DNA from: an uncultured Lachnoclostridium sp.
GTDB lineage: Bacteria; Bacillota; Clostridia; Lachnospirales; Lachnospiraceae
Length of the DNA stretch: 64,000 nucleotides
Direction of reading: 5' to 3'
NCBI GenBank assembly: GCA_946499505.1
Contig: CAMMSL010000001.1
Location: forward strand, 124,001 to 188,000
Part shown: positions 35,186-44,462 of the stretch, piece after piece
Position numbering within the stretch: the stretch's first letter is position 1
Layout of the letters: each line of letters opens with the position of its first letter
Translations under genes and position numbers: made by a program
The notes under the pieces: generated by a model
Database searches by the model: none
What the model was told of the DNA's origin: nothing
What the model saw: the letters and a program-made list of their open reading frames with translations, nothing else

Positions 35186-36665
35186 TGCCTGCACCTCCCC
35201 GGATAAAAATTGGCGCTTCACCGCTTAACATCCCTTTATGTATTTTCATTGTGCTATAACCGCCGACTTTCATATCGTAAAAATACTGACTGTCCGCGAA
35301 CTGATTGAGAATGTTTCTGGCACTGCGCGCCCCGGCGTCTTCCTTATCGATCAGATCTACAATGGCTTCGATCGTATCCTCCTCGATCTCTAAATCCAGC
35401 CCGGATTCCTGATACAGTTTCTTCTTCTCTGTAAACACGCCGATATTTTCATCCATCAAAATAGATCTCAGATCGTCTTTCGTCAGCCTGGACATCTGAA
35501 CAATATCCTCAATCCGGCCGACAAATTCGACTTCCCCGCCAATGGCAATGATCTGATCCCGAAGGCTGTTTTTAAGATCAACACAGAACTCTGATCCTGA
35601 ATTAAATCCGATCGGGTTCTTTCCTTTATCCTTTTTCAGATCATCGATCCTTGGAAATGCCCCGCCAAGGATAAAAAGGATCTTGCTCGTGTCAACGCCT
35701 TCGATATTTTCCGTACCGGCAAGAGAAGATAACAGCTGCTGCTGTACCATGGCGTTGACAGACTCCCCGCGGCTGTCGTGATTAAAATTGATAATCTTAT
35801 CAACCTCATCTAAAAAAACGATGCATTTCCCATTTTCTCCGATTCCATTCGGCTGATTTGCTCTGGAAGCCATCATGCATACCTGACGCACTCTTTTGAA
35901 AATATCTTTGACATCGGCGCCGGTAAACCCGTTTGGCGTTAACGCGGAACAGTCATAGCTGATCACAGGGAATCCCAGATCGGGGAAGCTGCGGATCGTT
36001 TCAATCATATGATTCTTTCCCGAGCCGCTTGGCCCGACCATAAGAAGAGTGGATCTCACATCGTGATATTTCCACTGATATAGCATAATGCAAAGTTTCT
36101 TCTTCAGGACGTCCTGTCCGACCATATTTTTATCCATGTGTCTCCGGAGTGCCGGAATGAATTCTTCTTCCGGCAGTTCTCTTCTTTTCACACTATACTG
36201 TTCCTTCTTCTCTTTCTTCTTCAGGGGACCCATACCCACAACCTTCCCATACACGTTTTCTATATGGCTCCAGATCCTGCCGGAATGATACTTTTTCTCT
36301 TTTACCAGATAATAATATCTTAAGAGCCTGACAGCGTACAGCACTTCTTTTCGTCCGGACTCCCCGGTCATTCGCTCAAACACCTGATTTTTAAAGCCAA
36401 TATCGTCCAACGCCTGAAGATACGAATATTCCCCGGTCTCAGCAATGCGGTACAGTTCTTTGATCATCCTCAGTACCGTACATTCTTCCGCGCAATAATT
36501 CTTCCTGATATATTCATAGACCGCTTTGATATAATATCTGGCATAATACGCTGTTCTGTCCGCCTCTGATCCGCAGTCATGATAGCTGTCTTCCCTCATC
36601 TCGTATTCAACTTCTGACAGCTTTTCCTGCATTTCATCAGTCTCACAGGTAAAGATTTTATCCAC
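35160..36665 (-). CDS. ClpX/HslU-like AAA+ ATPase
   Basis: 501 residues from a GTG at 36665 that has GGAGGAGGG upstream; an ATG at 36722 lacks a ribosome site. N-terminal about 175 residues are unique, without the ClpX zinc finger. The AAA+ part has Walker A GPSGSGKN (211-218; Asn where Thr/Ser is usual), Walker B CIVFLDEVDKI, a ClpX-like LGGAFPRIDDL region and sensor-2 GARSARNIL. No ClpP tripeptide loop (IGF) can be assigned. Probably a protein-remodelling ATPase dedicated to this locus, which also encodes Hsp70 and GrpE-like proteins. Confidence 0.82.
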   Translation of the reverse strand: MDKIFTCETDEMQEKLSEVEYEMREDSYHDCGSEADRTAYYARYYIKAVYEYIRKNYCAEECTVLRMIKELYRIAETGEYSYLQALDDIGFKNQVFERMTGESGRKEVLYAVRLLRYYYLVKEKKYHSGRIWSHIENVYGKVVGMGPLKKKEKKEQYSVKRRELPEEEFIPALRRHMDKNMVGQDVLKKKLCIMLYQWKYHDVRSTLLMVGPSGSGKNHMIETIRSFPDLGFPVISYDCSALTPNGFTGADVKDIFKRVRQVCMMASRANQPNGIGENGKCIVFLDEVDKIINFNHDSRGESVNAMVQQQLLSSLAGTENIEGVDTSKILFILGGAFPRIDDLKKDKGKNPIGFNSGSEFCVDLKNSLRDQIIAIGGEVEFVGRIEDIVQMSRLTKDDLRSILMDENIGVFTEKKKLYQESGLDLEIEEDTIEAIVDLIDKEDAGARSARNILNQFADSQYFYDMKVGGYSTMKIHKGMLSGEAPIFIRGGAGSEKSIKCS

Positions 36666-36726
36666 TAATATCCCTCCTCCTGAGTCTTCTCCCACCCCTT
36701 CATCCGCACACGCCCGCCTCATTTAT

Positions 36727-37467
36727 TTATTGTGCCGACGGGTAGATATCTTTTCTCCAATTTCTTCCCGCTATATCCTTATCACGCATAAGGAAATACT
36801 GATACCTTTCCTTCTTCTCACATATCTCGCATGTGGCATCGATATGACGGAATCTGTCTCCAATCTTCACAAGATTCCATGCGTGATCCATCTTACATCC
36901 ATTTAATTCTGCCTTTCCGGTAATCAAAACACTCGTGATACTCAGTTGCCTGCATATATATTGAACCGCCTGGGCAATGCCGAGACATACGGCACGTTTT
37001 TTCCCAAGACATCCCTCGATATCATATATCCACTTAGTACACTCCGGTTTCTGCAGTTCTTCATACGCATACTTCACGTTATTCACCAGAAATCGATACA
37101 TCATTTCCAAACATTTTTCCGTTGAATATTCCTGCTCAAATAAACAAGTTTCTTCTATACTCCTTCGTATTTCTCTCAGCCTCTGCTTTATGTTTAAAAT
37201 TTCCTGTGAATCCCCAAACCTGTACTTTAGTATAATCACATTATCTGTTATACTACTGGTTTCTGCGTCCCAGTAGAAGAATTCCGGATTGTCATATCTG
37301 AGAGCGGTACATACTTTACGGAATATGCTTTTATTTGCATATCTTATGCACAGCGTTTCCTTTCTTGTTGTCACAGCTGCTCCGATCCTTTTATAGAGCA
37401 GCTGTTCATCTATATCAAGAAGGTGAAAATAAAAGCCGCATTCCAGTTTTACAAGATATTCCCGCAT
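36727..37467 (-). CDS. Transglutaminase-like cysteine protein
   Basis: 246 residues. The catalytic triad of the transglutaminase/protease-like fold is visible: Cys161 (KKRAVCLGIAQ), His195 (DHAWNLVK) and Asp210 (RHIDAT). ATG at 37467 has AAAGG upstream; a TTG at 37488 overlapping the Hsp70 stop is an alternative. A second protein with the same triad is at 61711-62484. In bacteria this fold often acts as a peptidase on substrates linked to cell envelope or to the partner chaperone system; which one is unknown here. Confidence 0.82.
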   Translation of the reverse strand: MREYLVKLECGFYFHLLDIDEQLLYKRIGAAVTTRKETLCIRYANKSIFRKVCTALRYDNPEFFYWDAETSSITDNVIILKYRFGDSQEILNIKQRLREIRRSIEETCLFEQEYSTEKCLEMMYRFLVNNVKYAYEELQKPECTKWIYDIEGCLGKKRAVCLGIAQAVQYICRQLSITSVLITGKAELNGCKMDHAWNLVKIGDRFRHIDATCEICEKKERYQYFLMRDKDIAGRNWRKDIYPSAQ

Positions 37468-37484
37468 TCCGACTGCCTTTCCCG

Positions 37485-39035
37485 TCAAACCACCTGCAGC
37501 ATAGTTGCGATCTGTTCCTGCTCCGCGATAAGGTCTCCTTCCTCAAGAAGGGCTTCCGTCTGAATATACGTTTCAATTTCAGTCTGTCCTGTTTTTTCAT
37601 AGCCTTTTGCATGGAGCATTCCGTTTTCATCCAGTGTCAGGGTTGTGTAGATCGGTGTCCCGACCGGTAAATCTCCATTGATCTCCAGGACAAGCTCACC
37701 TATCAACGCAGAATCTTCAAGCTCTGCTCTATATGCATCCTCATTATTTTCATAAATTTCCAGACGTGCCGTTTTCTGATTCGCATATCTGGTTTGAAAT
37801 ACATGCTCGTTCCTGTCCGGTAAACATGTATTTTTATAGATCATATTCCAGACCTTTTCCTCTTCTGTCCCGGCAATATAAGCTGAAATACCATAGCTTC
37901 TTCCCGCGATCCTTTTCAGCTTTTTCGCTTCAGGATTATCAAACATTTTCACAACTCCCGGCTGCTCTTCCGCCTCAAGCAGACGGGCATATGCTGCCGC
38001 TCCTTTGGCAACAGCACAGTCAACATCTTTTGCAGATACATTCTTCCCCGGGAACAATTCATCTAACAGCCCACGGATCTGCGGCATTCTCGTTGCACCG
38101 CCCGCCAGAACAATCAGATCGATCTCTCTTTCATCTGTCTTTTCGCTCATCATCCGGCGCACTCTGTCCAACACGATCCTCACACGCTCTAAAAGTCCGC
38201 AAGTACACGCTTCAAACTCTTTTCTTGTCAGCGAGATATCAACGCGGCCTTCGCAGGTTGATACAGAGAATTTCGTCTCCGTTTTATCTGACAGGCGTTT
38301 TTTTGCCATCTCAGTCTTGATGAGCAATTCCTGTTCATCCTCTACGCCAAGCTGTTTTCCTGCAAGATATTCTTTCCTGATGTATTCTCTGAAAGCTGCA
38401 TCCCAGTCGCTTCCACCAAGATTCAAGTCTCCGTCAATGAAAACCTCATTAATACTGTCTCCTGTCACATGGGCAACCACGATGTCCAGCGTTCCCCCTC
38501 CGAGATCGACCACAAGACAGTTCTTCCCTTCCAGTTTCCCGATAGAATCCGCATTATAGATCGCCGCAACAGGTTCATCCAGGATCCCTCTGACATTAAG
38601 TCCGGCAAGCATCCCCGCTTCCATAGTTGCCCGGCGGCGGTTCGTCCCGAAATAGGCCGGCACAGTTATAACCGCATCCGTAATTTTCTCTCCTAATTCC
38701 TCCTCCGCATCATTCATAACACTTTTCAGGACAATGGCCGAAAGCTGCTGGGGCGAATAGGTAATCCCATTCACCGTGATGCCGTCTGTTTCAATCCCCA
38801 TCTTGCGTTTAAATAATGTTGCAGTAATGTCCGGATATGCAACAGCACTGTCCCTGGCTCCATTACCAACAAGTACATTCTCCTCTGAAAAGAATGTAAC
38901 TGCTGATGCTGTAAGCAGGCTTCCGTCGCTATTTGTACAACAGACTCCTTTTTTCAAAATGCCATCAAAATAAGCAAGCGCCGTGTTTGTGGTTCCAAGA
39001 TCAATTCCTACAATTTTACTTCCAAGCCGTCTCAT
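37485..39035 (-). CDS. Short Hsp70 (DnaK-like) chaperone, second copy
   Basis: 516 residues. Hsp70 ATPase domain with IDLGTTNT (11-18), VITVPAYFG, VDLGGGTLDIVVAHV and LAGGATRMPQI; all phosphate and adenosine motifs kept. The C-terminal region is only long enough for a beta-type substrate domain and a short helix, so the lid of DnaK (about 620 residues) is missing. ATG at 39035 has AAGGGGGC upstream. It is about the same length and layout as the Hsp70 at 39340-40881 but clearly diverged. Confidence 0.88.
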   Translation of the reverse strand: MRRLGSKIVGIDLGTTNTALAYFDGILKKGVCCTNSDGSLLTASAVTFFSEENVLVGNGARDSAVAYPDITATLFKRKMGIETDGITVNGITYSPQQLSAIVLKSVMNDAEEELGEKITDAVITVPAYFGTNRRRATMEAGMLAGLNVRGILDEPVAAIYNADSIGKLEGKNCLVVDLGGGTLDIVVAHVTGDSINEVFIDGDLNLGGSDWDAAFREYIRKEYLAGKQLGVEDEQELLIKTEMAKKRLSDKTETKFSVSTCEGRVDISLTRKEFEACTCGLLERVRIVLDRVRRMMSEKTDEREIDLIVLAGGATRMPQIRGLLDELFPGKNVSAKDVDCAVAKGAAAYARLLEAEEQPGVVKMFDNPEAKKLKRIAGRSYGISAYIAGTEEEKVWNMIYKNTCLPDRNEHVFQTRYANQKTARLEIYENNEDAYRAELEDSALIGELVLEINGDLPVGTPIYTTLTLDENGMLHAKGYEKTGQTEIETYIQTEALLEEGDLIAEQEQIATMLQVV

Positions 39036-39076
39036 CTTCCGCGCCCCCTTCTTACATTTTGTTAATTTACAGCTGC

Positions 39077-39212
39077 ATCGGATAGGGGAAGATTCCTTCA
39101 CCTATCCGATTATCGCGATACCTCGCTCATCTCGCGGCATTGCCGCTCGATGACCGCTGCCCGGAGGATGCCCGTTCGTGCAGGCACGGCGGTCGCCCTC
39201 CGGGCGTATCGC
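39077..39212. repeat. GC-rich nested inverted repeat (REP-like element)
   Basis: A 10-bp perfect inverted repeat ATCGGATAGG/CCTATCCGAT (39077-39110) is followed by an element bounded by GCGATAC (39115-39121) and GTATCGC (39206-39212), with inner stems GCCCGGAGG (39159-39167)/CCTCCGGGC (39197-39205) and GCGGCATTGCCGC. Its G+C is far above the flanks. It lies between the two Hsp70 genes and resembles dispersed REP-type repeats; whether it is repeated elsewhere cannot be seen from this window. Confidence 0.55.
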
Positions 39213-39214
39213 AC

Positions 39215-39252
39215 AAAAAATAAAGGCATACCTCCATCAAGGTATACCTTTA
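39215..39252 (-). terminator. Intrinsic terminator after the first Hsp70 gene
   Basis: Stem of AAAGGTATACC pairing with GGTATGCCTTT (one wobble), followed by ATTTTTTG on the minus strand, 88 bases after the stop of the 39340-40881 gene. It may limit read-through into the second Hsp70. Confidence 0.8.
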
Positions 39253-39339
39253 TTGTAAATAAATCTTCGTTCGATTAAAGTCACGTTTAATCAACTATGG
39301 CGCAACTTTCGAAAATTGATTTTCAAATATGCAACAGAA

Positions 39340-40881
39340 CTATTCCTTCATAATAAGTTTGTTTACAGTATCCTTCTGCTCGATCAATTCGTTGGCACTC
39401 AATAATGCCCGGGATTCCATAACCGCTCTTACGCTTGTCTTTCCTCTTGGCTCTCTTCCCTCCACCGTCAGGGTTCCGTCCTGCCGAAGATTAAAATCCA
39501 CGACGATTTCTGATCTTCGGGGAAGCTCTCCTTCTATGTGAAGCTCACAATTTCCAAGCAGCATCCGGTCATCAAGCTCTGCATATCGCTCTGTTGCCGT
39601 TGTTTCATAAACTGATATATTTACTTTCTTCTGGTTATCAATGCTGGTATAAAATTTCTTCGATACACTCGCCGGGAGATCTGCGCTTTTGAAGATCATA
39701 TTGCATATTTTCTTTTCCCCATAATCTCCCAACAGCGCTGCGATCCCATAGCTGCGGGCGCTGATCCGGTTCAGCTTTTTAGGTGTAAAAGACTGCCTTA
39801 CGCTGAATCTTTTCGCTTTCTGGGCAATCCTTTTTGCATACACAGCCGCTCCCTTTGCCACCGCTTCATCACAATCCTTTTGCAGCAGCTCTGTATCAGG
39901 AAACATTCTCCGAAGAAGTTCACTGATCTGTGGCATCCTGGATGCGCCGCCCACCATGATGACCTTGTCAAATCCGGTTATTCCCCGCTCTGTCAGATCA
40001 TCCATGAACATCTGTACAGTCTTACGCACTCTATCGAGCAGAGGTTTTGTGCATGACTCAAATTCTGAACGCGTAACCTTGACCCGTATCTTCTCTGCAT
40101 CATTTCTTAGGATAAACCAGCTTTCTTTTTTTCCTGTAAGAGATATTTTTGCACGTTCTACATCATTCTCAAAATCCTGTTCGTCATCAGGCCGCAGGGT
40201 TCTTCCATCCAGATATCTGTCCCTGATAGATTTCTGCAGCATACTGTCCCAGTCTTTTCCGCCCAGTCTGGTGTCTCCTCCTATCGCGATCTCATCAATT
40301 TCGTTATCCTTTATCTCAGCCGCGATCAGATCCAGCGTTCCGCCGCCAAGATCAAAAATCATCACTCTTTTCCCGGATAAATCCTGAATACTGTCAATAT
40401 GATATAAGGCAGCGCACGGTTCATCGATGATATCTCTTACATTCAGGCCTGCAATAATACCGGCTTCTTTCGTAGCCTGCTTTGCCGCACTGGTAAAATA
40501 CGCCGGAACTGTTATAACTACATCTTTTATATTTTCTTCGAGTTCTTCATTCGCATCTCCGACTACTTTCTTTAATACAAAGGCAGAAAGCTGCTGAGGA
40601 GAATATACTGTCCCGCCGATATCGATCGCTTCTTTTGTTTCTCCCATCAGCCGTTTAAAATACAACGCTGTGCGGTCAGGATAAAGAATCGCAGTATCTT
40701 TTGCATCCCTTCCCACAATGTATGAATCGGTATTTTCAAAATACACAGCAGAGGGAGTGAGATTTCCTCCCTCTTTGCTTGCACAGCATTCGCCGCGTTT
40801 TGCGATCTCATCATAATAACTTACCAGTGTATTTGTCGTACCAAGATCAATACCGAATATCTTACTTTCAAATCTTGCCAT
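39340..40881 (-). CDS. Short Hsp70 (DnaK-like) chaperone, first copy
   Basis: 513 residues from ATG 40881 (AAGGG seven bases upstream). IDLGTTNT at 11-18, VVITVPAYF, IFDLGGGTLDLIAAEI and MVGGASRMPQI mark an intact Hsp70 nucleotide-binding domain. Substrate-binding part is short, without a DnaK lid or C-terminal EEVD-like tail. It lies directly after a GrpE-like gene (25 bases), so the pair probably forms a chaperone-exchange factor unit separate from the housekeeping DnaK-GrpE. Confidence 0.9.
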   Translation of the reverse strand: MARFESKIFGIDLGTTNTLVSYYDEIAKRGECCASKEGGNLTPSAVYFENTDSYIVGRDAKDTAILYPDRTALYFKRLMGETKEAIDIGGTVYSPQQLSAFVLKKVVGDANEELEENIKDVVITVPAYFTSAAKQATKEAGIIAGLNVRDIIDEPCAALYHIDSIQDLSGKRVMIFDLGGGTLDLIAAEIKDNEIDEIAIGGDTRLGGKDWDSMLQKSIRDRYLDGRTLRPDDEQDFENDVERAKISLTGKKESWFILRNDAEKIRVKVTRSEFESCTKPLLDRVRKTVQMFMDDLTERGITGFDKVIMVGGASRMPQISELLRRMFPDTELLQKDCDEAVAKGAAVYAKRIAQKAKRFSVRQSFTPKKLNRISARSYGIAALLGDYGEKKICNMIFKSADLPASVSKKFYTSIDNQKKVNISVYETTATERYAELDDRMLLGNCELHIEGELPRRSEIVVDFNLRQDGTLTVEGREPRGKTSVRAVMESRALLSANELIEQKDTVNKLIMKE

Positions 40882-40906
40882 CACTTCGCCCTTCTTTTCA
40901 TATATT

Positions 40907-41425
40907 TTAATGGTTATAGATTCCCACGGAAACATTTACCTTTTTCAGGATCATGCCATGCCACCGGTACCCGCATCCGAACACCTTAACAATCCTGTTC
41001 CCGAGCTCTTCCTGACAGACATCTACTCTTTCCAATGGTTTCTGAAGTTCCGGATCATATTCATCATTTGTGCAGCAGTAGTAAATATCAACCTCGTTGT
41101 CTTCCAGCACCGTGGTCAGAGCATCAATATATCCCCCCAACAGCCCAAGCATATCTTCATTGATATTACCGCTTTCCTTCATCCTGTCCACGTCTTTCAG
41201 CATATCATCGCGCAGCCGGATATAGTCCATAAGATATTTTTTCTGGTTTCTTCTTTTTAACTCCTGATATTCCTTATAGTAACACCCCAGTATCTCCTGC
41301 TGATTGTCAAAACTGTCCATGATTTTCTCCATCATTTCTTCCTGGGCGTCCATCTTTTCAAACAATCTGTTCAACTGGAAGACTGCCCTTCTCTCATTTT
41401 TCTTTTTCATGATCCGCTTTGTCAT
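40907..41425 (-). CDS. GrpE-like nucleotide exchange factor
   Basis: 172 residues. A long N-terminal coiled coil (about residues 8-75, rich in Lys/Glu/Met) is followed by a small beta domain whose end, VFGCGYRWHGMILKKVNVSVG, matches the GrpE pattern (GYxxxGxxLRPAxVxV) and is preceded by an E-E-L-GN turn. GrpE is normally next to DnaK, as here: the first Hsp70 gene starts 25 bases downstream. The similarity is low, so it is probably specialised for these short Hsp70s. GGAGG lies eight bases before the ATG. Confidence 0.7.
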   Translation of the reverse strand: MTKRIMKKKNERRAVFQLNRLFEKMDAQEEMMEKIMDSFDNQQEILGCYYKEYQELKRRNQKKYLMDYIRLRDDMLKDVDRMKESGNINEDMLGLLGGYIDALTTVLEDNEVDIYYCCTNDEYDPELQKPLERVDVCQEELGNRIVKVFGCGYRWHGMILKKVNVSVGIYNH

Positions 41426-41454
41426 TTCATTGTCCTCCCTCGTACTGCATCACT

Positions 41455-43302
41455 TTATCCTCTGTGAAAATTTGCATCAAAATATCTGACCAGCCGTTCT
41501 CTGGCCTTCTTTGTTTTGACCAGATTCAGCCAATTAAACACCGGTGTTTCTTTGTCATGGATATCGTATTCAAACATCACTTTGTCTCCGTATCGCAAGG
41601 TCTTGCCAAGCTGTGTCGGCTCTTTGCAGCCATTTACATAGGCTTTCTGTAAATGGAGACCAACCTCTTCATCCACTGCAAATGCAAAATCGAGAACTGT
41701 CGCTGCCATCTCAATCTCGTATTCCTTTCCTGATCCGTCCTGTACAACCATTGTCGGAGAACCGGAATCCATATGTTTTTCGAGCCATCTGCTGAGGAAT
41801 CTGATGGCTTCTCTGGTATATACATATTCAAACCATCTTACTGTCGCATGCGGGATATCCCTTTCAGGTCTGTGTTTATCATGATCAGAGATGATCTCTA
41901 TCTGATCTCCTGCCCTGAGTTTTCGTCGAAGCGACTCTTTCTCCATTTTACCGTTGATCAAAGCATATTTTGCGCAGATGCCGATATTGCGGTCGATCGC
42001 AAATGCAAAATCAAGAACGGTGGCTCCGTCTTCGATCAACATAGACGTCCCGTCTTTTTTAAACACCGGGATCATCTTCGTCTCAAATGTTCCGCCCTCA
42101 TTAAAAAGATCTACTGACAGACCATTGCGAAAATCCTGTACATCAGCTACCAGAATACCATGGTCATATTCCAGATGCTGTGTTTCCGACTGGATATGCA
42201 GTCTGTATTTCGTTCCGTACGCATCTTCCATTATGTAACAATACTGCTCCCCGTACTTCGGATACTCGATCTCTGTGATCGTAAAATGATATCTGCAGGC
42301 ATGCAGATTGCTGTAAAAGCTGAAGAAAATATCCTCCGGATCACGCTGAGACAGATCGCTGGTAATCAAAAACACGTCAAAAAGCGGAACATTCTTCTTC
42401 GTCAGGACCCGTTCAAGATCATCAGCTGTATCCATCATTCCCGTAAGCTTTGAAAAAATATCATCCTCGCTGCGTTCGATGAAGTCAAAAGAGACGACAT
42501 TATCACTCTGAACCCCACCGCGAAGCACCATTCTTTTTGCTGTCTCGATCACACCGTCTTTTCCATAAAGCGTATCACTATTCTGCTTCAGGATTTTGCA
42601 GTATTTTGCACCAACACGCCGGAACATCTCCGGATTTTCTATTTCAAAACAGAGATTAGCCAGTTCATCTGCCAGTTTGTGGATGTGAAACGCCCTGGCC
42701 ACAGGTATAATCACTGTCCGGGTATGATAAGCTTTCTTCCTCTGCTTTTCTTCCGGGAAGACCGAAATAGTCCTCAGATTGTGGATCCGGTCGGCACATT
42801 TCACGTATACCGCTTTCCGATTATGCTTCTTCTGGATTTCCGCACGGAACTTCCGATCCGAAAGATCGTCCAGATCCGCCGGTGATATTTCCGGATCTCC
42901 TGAAAGCTTACGGCTTTCCTTTGTTACCGCATTTACCATGTCAGCCACATTGCTGCCGAATTCCTTTTCCAGCTGCTCCACAGTGACATTACAGTCCTCA
43001 ACCACATCATGAAGGATCGCCGATACAATAACGTCTGTCTCATGTCCGATTTCCGCCAGGATCATCGCCACTGAAAGAGGATGCGTAATATACGGATCTC
43101 CCGTTTTACGCCGTGTATCTCCATGTACTTTCAATGCGAAATTGTATGCATTGCGTAATGCAACTACATCCGGAAGGCCATGCTTTTTCATTTCTCTCAC
43201 AAGATTAGAGAACATCTGGTCAATCCTCACGCGTTCCTCCTGTGTCAATGGTTTCCTTTCTTTTTCTTTACGTTTTTCCTCTGTGGAACCTGACGCACCC
43301 AT
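41455..43302 (-). CDS. RelA/SpoT-like HD protein with degenerate synthetase and two TGS domains
   Basis: 615 residues. HD hydrolase domain: ITHPLSVAMILAEIG, AILHDVVED (metal-binding His-Asp at about 98-99) and DRIHNLR. The middle (about 225-385) follows the order of a (p)ppGpp synthetase domain, with EYPKYGEQYCY, an aligned IQSETQHLEYDHG end, but lacks the usual catalytic residues. Two TGS domains follow (TVLDFAFAIDRNIG and TVLDFAFAVDEEVG). Normal RelA/SpoT has one TGS plus helical/ZFD/ACT domains. Start: second ATG, since GGAGG is seven bases upstream of it; it overlaps the end of the XRE gene region. Likely a ppGpp hydrolase-like or sensor protein of this operon; enzyme activity is inference. 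Confidence 0.8.
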   Translation of the reverse strand: MGASGSTEEKRKEKERKPLTQEERVRIDQMFSNLVREMKKHGLPDVVALRNAYNFALKVHGDTRRKTGDPYITHPLSVAMILAEIGHETDVIVSAILHDVVEDCNVTVEQLEKEFGSNVADMVNAVTKESRKLSGDPEISPADLDDLSDRKFRAEIQKKHNRKAVYVKCADRIHNLRTISVFPEEKQRKKAYHTRTVIIPVARAFHIHKLADELANLCFEIENPEMFRRVGAKYCKILKQNSDTLYGKDGVIETAKRMVLRGGVQSDNVVSFDFIERSEDDIFSKLTGMMDTADDLERVLTKKNVPLFDVFLITSDLSQRDPEDIFFSFYSNLHACRYHFTITEIEYPKYGEQYCYIMEDAYGTKYRLHIQSETQHLEYDHGILVADVQDFRNGLSVDLFNEGGTFETKMIPVFKKDGTSMLIEDGATVLDFAFAIDRNIGICAKYALINGKMEKESLRRKLRAGDQIEIISDHDKHRPERDIPHATVRWFEYVYTREAIRFLSRWLEKHMDSGSPTMVVQDGSGKEYEIEMAATVLDFAFAVDEEVGLHLQKAYVNGCKEPTQLGKTLRYGDKVMFEYDIHDKETPVFNWLNLVKTKKARERLVRYFDANFHRG

Positions 43303-43304
43303 GA

Positions 43305-44447
43305 TCATCCCTCCTGTCTCATACTCGTTTTCATCACCCGTTTCAGATAATGGTAAAACTTGTTGTCGTCTTCTACTGTTACCATCTCCATCCGGAACAA
43401 ATTGCGTGTCACCACATCATTTACGATTTTGTCGATTTCACTTTGAACGATCATCTTCTTGTGGACATCAGTAAGAGGAAACTCCGGATTCTCTCCCCTG
43501 CTGTACAGTTGAACCGCCATATCCGCAAGTTTTTCTATTTCTTTCCCCGCCTGGATCTTAGGATAGTCCATCAGCAGATGAGATGCCAGTTCTTCCGGAG
43601 ATACATCCAGCGAACATCTGGAGAGAGCAACACATTGAACACAGGGCGATGCGCCATTTCCCTTGGACACGGAGCTCAGCATTCCCAATCCCCCGATATA
43701 TTCATCTGAATTACCGGATGGGCGATGGAAGATCATCTGCGCCTTGTCCCGCAGGTTTTCATATGATAATGAAATAAATACATGTTTCTCTGAGAGTTCC
43801 AGCTTTCCCCTGTAAACATGAGTACTTCCTCCAAGATCAGAAATGTACTTCTTTACGTCTATCCCGCGCCACTGCCTGCGCATGATCTCAGCATAGCGCT
43901 CATCCGCATCTTCTTTCTTCATATTCAGGACCGCAATTACATTATAGACTTTTACTTCCCCCTCTTCCCCGTCATGATAGATATACATAAGCCCGCTTTT
44001 TAAAGCATCTGCATCCTCTGCAAACTCCTGACCTTTGTAAGGAGACGTATCGAAATAGTAAACCTGATACAGACCTTCATATTTCATATAAATAGCCATC
44101 GGAAGATCTGTAGAATAGGGATCTTCCTGCTCACTCAGGTCCGTAAACAAAAAATCGTCAATCGTGCAGTGAAATACCCCTTTATTCTTGTGCAGAGTGA
44201 TGAGGAAAGGATCCAGAGTGGGCAGCTGCTCTCCCTTCTTAATACGAGAATAAACCGGAGCTGTAACTCCTAATTCACGCGCCATATCCCTATCGAGAGC
44301 AATACCCAGTTTCTTTTGAAAAAAATCAAGATTCTTTCTGATATTATCCTGGATGGTATTAATTTCATCAACCGTAATGCCTCCGTTAGCATTTGCGGAG
44401 TCCGTACTTGTTTTCTGGGTACATTTCTTTTCATTAGCTGTTGGCAT
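43305..44447 (-). CDS. HTH protein with large C-terminal domain, first gene of the left wing
   Basis: 380 residues. An N-terminal Cro/C1-like helix-turn-helix (MARELGVTAPVYSRIKKGEQLPTLDPFLI) is followed by about 290 residues of unknown fold with two Cys pairs (CVQCVALSRC). ATG at 44447 has GGAGG eight bases upstream. The promoter in front contains a 38-bp palindrome over the -10 box, so this protein is probably its own repressor and senses something through the C-terminal part. Confidence 0.75.
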   Translation of the reverse strand: MPTANEKKCTQKTSTDSANANGGITVDEINTIQDNIRKNLDFFQKKLGIALDRDMARELGVTAPVYSRIKKGEQLPTLDPFLITLHKNKGVFHCTIDDFLFTDLSEQEDPYSTDLPMAIYMKYEGLYQVYYFDTSPYKGQEFAEDADALKSGLMYIYHDGEEGEVKVYNVIAVLNMKKEDADERYAEIMRRQWRGIDVKKYISDLGGSTHVYRGKLELSEKHVFISLSYENLRDKAQMIFHRPSGNSDEYIGGLGMLSSVSKGNGASPCVQCVALSRCSLDVSPEELASHLLMDYPKIQAGKEIEKLADMAVQLYSRGENPEFPLTDVHKKMIVQSEIDKIVNDVVTRNLFRMEMVTVEDDNKFYHYLKRVMKTSMRQEG

Positions 44448-44462
44448 AAAAAATCCCTCCTC

